In this document: positions 56,455 through 64,000 of the stretch, in pieces
Layout of the letters: each line of letters starts with the position of its first letter
Position numbering within the stretch: position 1 is the first letter of the stretch
From: Aradus depressus
Taxonomy: Eukaryota; Arthropoda; Insecta; Hemiptera; Aradidae
DNA: 64,000 nucleotides
Direction: 5' to 3'
Assembly: GCA_963662175.1 (NCBI GenBank)
Contig: OY759219.1
Coordinates: 43,213,175-43,277,174, forward strand
Program-made: the position numbers and the translations under genes
The notes under the pieces: generated by a model
Database searches by the model: none
Told to the model about the DNA's origin: nothing
Seen by the model: only the letters and a program-made list of their open reading frames with translations

Positions 56455-59400
56455 GTGAGTTTTTCAATACAATTTTTGTTCCTTCGACATTAAACAAGCC
56501 ACATATGTCGTCGCCCAAGAAAGTTACTAAGAGCCCATGGACATTGTACACTTTAAGTACAATAATGTTAGTTATTTATGACTCATACCCGGGCTTTAAC
56601 TACGAGGTCATATCGCCTACTACCAGAGCGCTCTGGTGGACATGAGCCCGACTCTACTGTGGGAGTCCTAAATGTTTATTCACCTAGGGCAGGGGTCTTT
56701 AACGAGTACCTGACACGTACAGGCTCGGGACCATCGCTCAACGTCACCTCTGAAGGACGGCATGCTTAAGTTTATTTTACCTCCCAGATAAAATAAACTA
56801 AGGGCCTCGGCCGGGTTTCGAACCCACGACCTTGAACTCAGAAGGCAAGCACGCATACCACTGAGCTACCGGCTCCCTCCACAAATATGTTATGTTTTTG
56901 TTTATTAAAAAAAATATATAGATATATATTTCCTTTCTCTGCCTAATGAAGTGGAAGTTGTGTAATTGGTATATAATTATGGTATATAATGTCAAACTTT
57001 CGCCAGAATTTCAACTTTTCTAACCCCCTTGAATCCAAAAAATAAAAACAAAAAAGTTGATATCTGTCTGAGAGTACGGCAACACCCGAGAGAACACCAC
57101 ATTTTGTACGTTGGTCCAGAAGCGCATTAAAACGGCACCTATGTTTTTTTTTAGCCGAATCTGTTAAAGGTAAGAGTGTACGCTTCAAAACCCTGGTAAC
57201 GAGAGTTAGAATCAATGCATCCAATCGAAATTGTATTGTTCTATTTAGAAGTTCATAACCTAGGGACTAACGGGAGAGTGGGAACTTAGTTTGGGGAAGT
57301 AGATTAGCAGTGAGTTTCTTTCATTTTAATAGCTATATGTATAAATGTGCTGAGGTTACGTGGATGTAACCATTGGCGATTTCTAAGTTGAGGACTGCGG
57401 AAATATTGCGTAAACTTGTAATAAATAAAAAATATGTATATATTTTTTATTTTTTTTTTTGGCCTTATGTATAAAATATTGGTATGTAGAACTATACATG
57501 ACATGTTCCAAAATACTTTTTATTTTGAAAAATGAATAATAAATGGAGACGTTACCGAATGTGAAATATTTCTTTTGGACTTCTGTTGTCAGTCAATTAA
57601 ATGATATTTAACATTTTTGCAGAGATATTGTGAAACACTTGATACAAATAAAGAAAACGTATGTTTTTTAAAAAATATTGTCTATTTCACAAATAATATA
57701 TAATATGGGAGTACTTTCGGTATTGCTACCATCTTCAGCCACGACTTAACAAACACTAAATTGAAGTTCAACTAGGTAGTTTACAATCCAAGCGGTAGGT
57801 AGGTATCTTTTTCAGCCCCTACGGGGTTTTCCTATCCCTTCTGCACAGTTAATATTTGAAATATGTAAAAACATAAAAAATGACATTTCGTCCCAAATTG
57901 GGATCTTAAAAATAAAAAATTAGAAGTAGTATTTGTTGATTAAATGCATGTATGAAATTAATTAAAGATAACAATTGTTAATATATTAATAAAAATAAAA
58001 TATACAGTTTTTGAGAGAGTAAGTATACACAGAGACTGGAGGATTATATTATTGGCGATAAAAGGGATGAGTATTTGAGATTGGTCTGCTCGTTCATACA
58101 ATTTCCTTTTGAATGAAGAGCGCTACAAAAAGGAAATTGTATGAACGATCAGACCAATCTCAAATACTCACCCCTTTTATCGCATGTATATTTTATTTTA
58201 TAAAATTTATGTATATTTTATTTTATAAAACTTTTTATTTTATTTTTATTCATATATTAACAATTGTTATCTTTAATTCATTTCATATATGCATTTAATC
58301 AACATATACTACTTCAAATTTTTTATTTTTAAGATCCAAATTTGGAACGAAATGTCATTTTTTATGTTTTTACATATTTCAAGTATTAACTGTACCGAAG
58401 GGATAGGAAAACCCCGTAGGGGCTGAAAAAGGATACCTACCTATGTACCGTTTGGATTGTTAACTACCTAGTTGAACTTCAATTTAGTATTTGTTAAGTC
58501 GTGGCTGAAGATGGTAGCAATACCGAAAGTACTCCCATATTATATATTATTTGTGAAATAGACAATATTTTTTAAAAAACATACGTTTTCTTTATTTGAG
58601 TCAATTAAATATTATATATTGTTCAACTGTTTCAGTGGGAAAGAAAACCCTTATTAGATACCGTTGAGCCTTCAATCTTCACTGACGAACATTTTGCAAA
58701 AAAAAAAAACGTTCAAATCGGTAAATGTTTTACAGACGTTATCACAAACGAAAGAAAATTTAATGGCCTGTAGTTCCTATTTTGGAAACAATTTTTGTAG
58801 AATTTATCGTGAACGAAAGAAAAGAAAATTTCACAGACAGATACACGCAGACACAACCGTCATGCGGAAAATCACTTTCCTTTACGTTTGGGGGGAACCA
58901 AGAACATGATTGATCTAGTCGATTCGTGAATTTGCAAATTTAACGAAAGATTGTATATATTTCATGAATTTAAAGTACCTATTGGAATCATAATTGAAAT
59001 TTCAGTGGGTCTAATCAATTGTGTCGATATGACTCTAAAAGATCCCCCATCGCAAAAGAGGGGCAGTCCCTTCATTGGGTCTAATCAATTGTGTCGATAT
59101 GACTCTAAAAGATCCCCCATCGCAAAAGAGGGGCAGTCCCTTCATTGGGTCTAATCAATTGTGTCGATATGACTCTAAAAGATCCCCCATCGCAAAAGAG
59201 GGGCAGTCCCTTCATTGGGTCTAATCAATTGTGTCGATATGACTCTAAAAGATCCCCCATCGCAAAAGAGGGGCAGTCCCTTCATTGACCCTAATTTAAC
59301 ATTTACTCACCAACATTTTATTTATACAATTCATAAAAAAAGCAGAATAATATAAGAAAACTTACAATCAAAAATAGAAATGGAAACTTCTATTTTTGAT

Positions 59401-62020
59401 TGTAAGTTTTATAGCACATATTACATATGTGCTATAAATGAAATGAAACTTTATTGTTTTTAAATTCAGATATCTTAAAGCAAGTAATCCAATAAGAAAT
59501 AAATAAAAAATTGAATAGCTTTTTAGCACAGAATGGAACAATACATAAAAAATATATATATAAATGCAAAATGTACCTAATACAAGAAAATAATTAATGA
59601 ATAAATACAATAATATTTTTATTTAAAAAGTATAATAATTAGGCTTACGGTATTCAATTCCAAGTCAGTTTTATAATGGAACTGGCTTTTTAAAATAATA
59701 AATATTTATAAGGTTTAGAATTACACTTCAAACTCCGATGGACTAAGTAAGAACAACTGACACCAGTGGTGCCATTGTTTTGAAGTATCCAAATAGTTTT
59801 TTTAAAATGCATAAGACGTATGATTTGCAATGTATTCCAGAAAAATTATTTCTATATTGTAAAATTATTTTCCAACTAGAAAAAAATTTAATTTTGTATT
59901 CGTTCTAAGAGAACTACCTCGATGCAATGCAACTCATTCAGGAAAAATAACGTAAAACGGTATATATTACAGCATAGATGGACATTATTTCTGACTGACA
60001 GAAGCCGTTTTAATTTTTTTTTTTTGCTATTGTTTATGCAACATTTTGTGTAAACCTGAGATCAAATGACTTGTACGTCGTATACCGAACAAACAAACAA
60101 ACTTAAACGCTGCTGACTCAAAAAGGAAGAACTCGCTTTGCTCGATCAGGAAATAATAAAATCGCAGGTTCGAAACGAGGTCCTTATGTTTTTTCAACTG
60201 ATCCTTCGGATGAGACGTTGTGATGGTCCCGAGCCTGTATCTCGAGCTCATAGTAGGCTAATACTTCCAGCTGTTTTTATCTCAATTATTCAAAATGTTA
60301 ATGGGGGAAATGCGATGGGAAATGAGTTAATTTTGATATGATTCAACAAATGGACATTATGCCCAAACCAAAAACAGTATATTGTCTAAATATGGTACTC
60401 TTTGAACTGACAATTCTCAACAATGAAGCTAAGTTGATTTAAGTGACATAATCTTGAATGCAAGTAGGTATCTAGTCCCTCAGATAGTGCAACCAGTGAA
60501 CTGGCTTGGCAACTTAAAAGTACGGCAAGCAGAATCTCCCCCCTCCCAGGATATCTAATGTCAACCTTTTATACATTTTCTGTCCCTATGAAACAAAAAA
60601 AAAATCCAGTTAAGTAATACTTTTTTTTCTTCCCTCCTATAAATTCTTTTTATAATTATTGTTTAACGATGCGCTCGCTCATTACTTTTCTCAATGATTT
60701 TAAGAATATATAATAAAATAAACATTAAGCAAAAAATGATATTACAAACGTTATAAATACGTGTTAACATTCAATAATCATACCTATTAAAACACATAAA
60801 TTGGAAATGTTAGCCCAAATTATTAACTACCTACCTACTTATTAAAATAACGTAATTAATAAAGACACTTTGCAAAGGCAAAATATAATTGTACGAAATG
60901 AATAACAATCGATCAACTCTGAAGATAATTAACGTTATCAACTACAACTGGTCTGAACTTTTGGATAAGAAGGGTCAGTTTCGGTAGGGACAGGTTCGCT
61001 GCCCCGTGGACAAACTGCAAACTGACAGCTACTCAAACTTGCAAACTTTTTAGTTAGACCATTTATGTTATATGTTTGTTGTCTGTAAGTCTCATATTTG
61101 TATGTATTGTGTTAATTAAAAAAAAAAAAAAATTATTAATCATATAATTTATTTTTGCTGTTCTAGGCAATGTCCCAAGCACAACTTAAACAAGCTATGA
61201 AGTCTGTACGAAATATGTGTTTGCCAAAAAGTGGGGCTTCGAAAGGTACATATCTATGCAAATATGCCACAAGTTTTTCATAAACATTCTACCATTATTC
61301 TTTGGCTTTCCAACCCTTCTGTTATTCTCCTGATACATTTTTGCTACTTTGTGTAATTTTAGTGGAAATAATAATTAAAAAAAAAACAGTGCTTGTTTAA
61401 CACTTATATTGTCTCTAATAATAATAGTTTCGGCACACGCGACGAGTACACTATTTGTATGTTACTTCCCAAAAATATAGGGGAGCTTATGTAATTGGTG
61501 AGACATTCCATGTTTAGTGTTCATCGGAACTTGATGTGTCCCGAACCCCTCCCTGGTTTCAAAAATAAAAACAAGTCTGTCTATGTATCTGTGTATATGA
61601 ATGTCACGATAAAATGATACATCCCCTTAGCAAGATTGTATCAACACAAAATTTTATAAGTATATCCAGAATCCCATAAGGAAAACACCTATTAATTTTC
61701 CACGAAAACGGGAGGGCACAAGCCCCTATGTAAGTCAACTTTCGATTTTAGCTCAAAGGGACGATTGGTTTTGGAGGGAGAGCGAACACCTTATTTACTA
61801 ATTCGCTCACAATATAACTGTTAAGAGTCTTCGTTGTTTATATTTTTTCTTCGCTTATTGAATACAAATCATATAACTTCTCAGTATCCGTTCTTCCTTA
61901 TATACTCAAGTATTATTCATGATTAGATATTGTTCTTCAATTATAATGTAAGAAATTGTTTTAGAGGCTGTATCCAACCTACAAATTGGAGAATTTGACG
62001 AAAGTGATAGAAAAGTTAAG
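56389..62020 (+). CDS. Odorant-binding protein gene (PBP/GOBP family), 5' part, three exons
   Basis: Insect odorant-binding proteins are small secreted carriers of hydrophobic ligands in the sensillar lymph. Exons 56389-56454, 61167-61245 and 61965-62020 join in frame to 67 codons. The first 22 residues (MKFTPLLLHASLVLIILQHA then YA) form a signal peptide with hydrophobic core and AxA-type end. The mature start AMSQAQLKQAMKSVRNMCLP has the family helix 1 and the first conserved cysteine (C1). Exon 3 gives the EAVSNLQIGEFDESDRKVK block, matching the usual GEF..D.. that stands just before the C2 cysteine region. The exons with C2-C6 are not found before 64000, so the gene continues outside the window. 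Codon frames are uninterrupted. Intron 1 (4.7 kb) is loaded with SINEs and a large inverted repeat. Confidence 0.85.
56575..56878 (-). mobile_element. tRNA-derived SINE in OBP intron 1
   Basis: Complete head (GAGCTACCGGCTCCC inverse) and body; small deletions remove TTTCGTCACT and TTTGCCTACCC; no TTAGG tail. Confidence 0.88.
57645..58597. repeat. Long inverted repeat, ~466-bp arms, 16-nt loop
   Basis: Left arm 57645-58110 and right arm 58127-58597 read as inverses, from CAAATAAAGAAAACGTATG at the outside to CGTTCATACAATTTCCTTTT at the centre. Both arms carry the PLE-type end CTGAAGATGGTAGCAATACC GAAAG. The part at 57960-58030 is diverged between arms. Confidence 0.92.
59007..59286. repeat. 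70-bp tandem repeat, 4 near-identical units
   Basis: Unit GGGTCTAATCAATTGTGTCG...AAAAGATCCCCCATCGCAAA...CAGTCCCTTCATT; GATCCCCC falls at 59041, 59111, 59181 and 59251. In OBP intron 1. Confidence 0.97.
59362..59407. repeat. Perfect hairpin, 19-bp arms
   Basis: CTTACAATCAAAAATAGAA and its inverse around 8 nt; a second perfect palindrome TATAGCACATAT/ATATGTGCTATA follows at 59411-59437. Confidence 0.9.
59440..60160. other. AT-rich intron 1 DNA, nothing recognised
   Basis: OBP intron 1. Confidence 0.45.
60165..60242 (+). mobile_element. Highly diverged SINE fragment
   Basis: CGCAGGTTCGAAACGAGGTC, CCTTCGGATGAGACGTTG and TGGTCCCGAGCCTGTA keep family order with large gaps. Confidence 0.65.
60245..61160. 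other. AT-rich intron 1 DNA, nothing recognised
   Basis: No ORF or repeat supported. Confidence 0.45.
61167..61245 (+). CDS. OBP exon 2
   Basis: Acceptor TGCTGTTCTAG, 26 codons plus one base, donor AAAG/GTACAT. Encodes the first helix and Cys1 of the OBP fold. Confidence 0.85.
61478..61795. mobile_element. Palindromic-end family copy in OBP intron 2
   Basis: Begins TATAGGGGAGCTTATGTAAT TGGTGAGACATTCCATG; interior phrases as in the copy at 27974; the second end is lost. Confidence 0.65.
61965..62020 (+). CDS. OBP exon 3
   Basis: Acceptor TTGTTTTAG, donor AAG/GTAACT; completes the Glu codon from exon 2 and adds AVSNLQIGEFDESDRKVK. Confidence 0.82.
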
Positions 62021-62309
62021 GTAACTGATTTTTTAAAATTAATTATTTTTAAAGCTATTTGTTATCATTATTTTTATTTTTAACTATTATATTATATAAA
62101 GGGTTTAAATGGAATCTTAAAAAAAAAAGCGTCAAAAGAAGTAGCTGTTGTCGATTATTTTTATTTTATTTATTGACAACAGCTCAATTACGAACTTTAC
62201 TGTCAGGTGAAAACAACAAGATATCAGCAATAAAATTATAAGTAAAGTAATGAAATATAAAGAAAGAAAAAAAAAAAATAAAAAAATAAAGGTTTACAGA
62301 TTGTAAATA

Positions 62310-62819
62310 AATAAAATGACTATTTCAATGTGTTTAATAAAGTCTGTTAGTTTGTTATATTTATCTTTGACGGGGTTGTTGAGGCACACTTGCAGGGTGT
62401 CGTCCGGTTGAGGTCTGCATACTATCGTCTGGTCTCCTCCTACTTCAGACACTTCATTATCACGTGGTCCATATCCTCTGTGCTGCCGCACCGGTCGCAC
62501 TGAGAACTATTTCAATGTGTTTAAGAAAGTCTGTTAGTTTGTTATATTTATCTTTGACGGGGTTGTTGAGGCAAACTTGCAGGGTGTCGTCCGGTTGAGG
62601 TCTGCATACTATCGTCTGGTCTCCTCGTATTTCAATGTGTTTAAGAAAGTCTGTTAGTTTGTTATATTTATCTTTGACGGGGTTGTTGAGGCAAACTTGC
62701 AGGGTGTCGTCCGGTTGAGGTCTGCATACTTTCGTCTAGTCTCCTCCTACTTCAGACACTTCATTATCACGTGGTCCATATCCTCTGTGCTGCCGCACCG
62801 GTCGCACTGAGAACTATTA
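62310..62819 (-). repeat. Tandem duplication at the 3' end of the RNase H element
   Basis: TATTTCAATGTGTTTAA(T/G)AAAG starts at 62321, 62510 and 62628. The first and third units (~190 bp) include the CCHC knuckle region; the middle unit (118 bp) lacks 71 bp of it. Confidence 0.92.
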
Positions 62820-63838
62820 GTCACCTTGATGACGTGTAGGTTTCTGTTGACACGCCCGTGGTTCGTCCGAAGCCTGCTCAACTGAACTACCTCCCGACGA
62901 CGCAAGCCCATGTCCTGGAACCATGGTTTTAGATCTACCGTCTTTTGTACAGCATAGTGCTCTCTTCCTTTTGACGTAGATCCTTCAACGTATGCTTGTT
63001 GCCAGTTCTGCATAACAATCTTTCTTAAACAACGTCTTGCATCTCGTGGAGGTAGCTGTATTTGAGCATGCTCACCGACATCTGTTGCGGCTTCTTTGGC
63101 AGCGGAGTCTGCCAGTTCGTTGCCCTGGAGGCCTACGTGTCCGGGGATCCACTGAAGCACAATCTTATGCGTTGTTTTGTTTGTTATAAATCTATCAACT
63201 ACTTGGCATAGAATGTGATCGGTGAGACCCCTGGCCCGGTGGAAGTTGTTTAAGCTGAGGATGGCGGACTTTGAGTCCGTTAAAATAACAACATCATCCT
63301 GTATGCAAATAGCATATTCCAGAGCATCGAGAATCGCAATCAATTCAGCTGAGTAAGCAGAAAAATTCTCGTTCAGTTTTTTTTTAATGTAGATGTTTTT
63401 TATCGGGTCATAGACACCTGAGCCTGCATATTCGTCCCGTTTCGAGCCATCTGAGAAAATTTTGTAGGAGTTTGCGTATGAGTTGGCTAGAATGGATTGC
63501 GCTATCGAGGAAAGAATGTTAGGAGGAGTGTGTTGTTTTGAGAGATTCCTACTGTCTAAAGTATAGACACAATCAAGTTGAATGGAGGTCGGTGGTACTT
63601 GAAGGCTCCATGCAGGTAGACCTTTGTGGGCTGGAATGTTCCTCAAGATGTCAGTGAAGGGATGCGTGTCGTAGACAAGAGAGGTCAGGGGGACTTGCTT
63701 TCCATGGTGCAGCTGCGACCTGTAGTTTTCATGCAAAGGATGCGACAAGTCTCCTAGTATTTTTATCAGCCGTTTTCCTGTCAGCCATGTTCTTCTAATT
63801 TGAAGAGGAGGTTTCCCGGCTTCTGCCAACAGCGCATT
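62747..63838 (-). pseudogene. Non-LTR retrotransposon ORF2: RNase H domain and C-terminal knuckle
   Basis: RNase H in non-LTR elements removes the RNA strand after reverse transcription. The frame is open from the insertion boundary at 63838 (VNALLAEAGKPPL) with no ATG, so it is the 3' half of a longer ORF2. Counting from 63829, Asp127 (FSDGS), Glu162 (YSAEL), Asp185 (LTDSKSA), His231 and Asp241 (PGHVGLQGNELAD) form a complete RNase H catalytic set. The C-terminus has CDRCGSTEDMDHVIMKC, the CCHC knuckle. Domain order fits the I/Jockey group. The reverse transcriptase is missing. The catalytic residues are intact, so the copy is young. Confidence 0.9.
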
Positions 63839-63840
63839 GA

Positions 63841-64000
63841 CTTTTTTTTTTTTTTTTTTTTTTAGGGTGCCCCTGACCCCCTGAGGGGGGGTCGGTCACA
63901 TCACCCTATTTGTCCGTTGTGGACCGCCTCGATGGCTACGGTTCGCAGTCGTCATTGGTTCCTCAACGCCTCATTGCGCCGAGGGAGCTCGAGATTCTTC
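63841..64000 (-). mobile_element. 3' end of a poly(A) retroelement joined to the RNase H element
   Basis: Minus strand: CTCGAGCTCCCTCGGCGC, CCATCGAGGCGGTCCACAAC, GGGTGATGTGACCGACCCCC then ~22 A. Same family as 29455-29702. It extends beyond the window. Confidence 0.8.

Noticed and set aside
56026..56493. 155-codon plus-strand frame as a gene
   Set aside because: Only its last part from the ATG at 56389 looks like protein (a signal peptide) and it ends in a splice donor; the upstream part is chance.

Overview
The window is AT-rich eukaryotic DNA with spliced host genes spread thinly through many transposable elements. It is most likely from an insect: it holds an insect-type odorant-binding protein gene, an axonemal dynein gene, and a tRNA-derived SINE family whose tail is made of CCTAA/TTAGG units, the usual arthropod telomere motif. 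No species can be named from the sequence alone.

Two host genes are well supported and lie head to head. (1) A DNAI2-type outer-arm dynein intermediate chain runs on the minus strand from 51580 to 36651. I could rebuild 11 exons with consistent phases, giving about 617 aa. Exon 2 lies in a 190-bp tandem duplication, and exon 3 is present three times with splice sites intact. Intron 1 holds a 1.7-kb satellite of 49-bp units; other introns hold hAT, Tigger, Helitron and SINE insertions. (2) An odorant-binding protein gene starts on the plus strand at 56389 with a signal-peptide exon. It continues after a 4.7-kb intron at 61167-61245 and 61965-62020 and then leaves the window. Two further plus-strand exon candidates (27560-27721, 30902-31077) have perfect GTAAGT donors but no recognisable product.

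Region by region: 1-6480, repeats, a TA-flanked MITE and a Jockey-like remnant. 6480-8640, an old repeat split by a Penelope-like element (PLE) with a 15-bp target duplication. 8640-19550, more PLE pieces, SINEs, Helitron-like ends, a Jockey-like remnant and a PIF/Harbinger MITE. 21-30 kb, a MITE, a 5'-truncated R1-like non-LTR insertion, minisatellites, a TTAA-flanked piggyBac-like element and a palindromic-end element. 30-36.6 kb, a foldback element, candidate exon, minisatellites, SINE pieces and a decayed DDE transposase. 36.6-51.6 kb, the dynein gene. 51.8-53.1 kb, a 1.15-kb DNA transposon nested in a SINE just upstream of the dynein gene. 53-62 kb, PLE ends, SINEs, a 950-bp inverted repeat and the OBP gene. 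62.3-64 kb, the RNase H end of a non-LTR element with a second poly(A) element at its 5' end.

Several PLE termini carry a CUGANGA...stem...GAAA core resembling the hammerhead ribozymes known from Penelope-like elements. All family calls rest on motifs read by eye; no database search was run.
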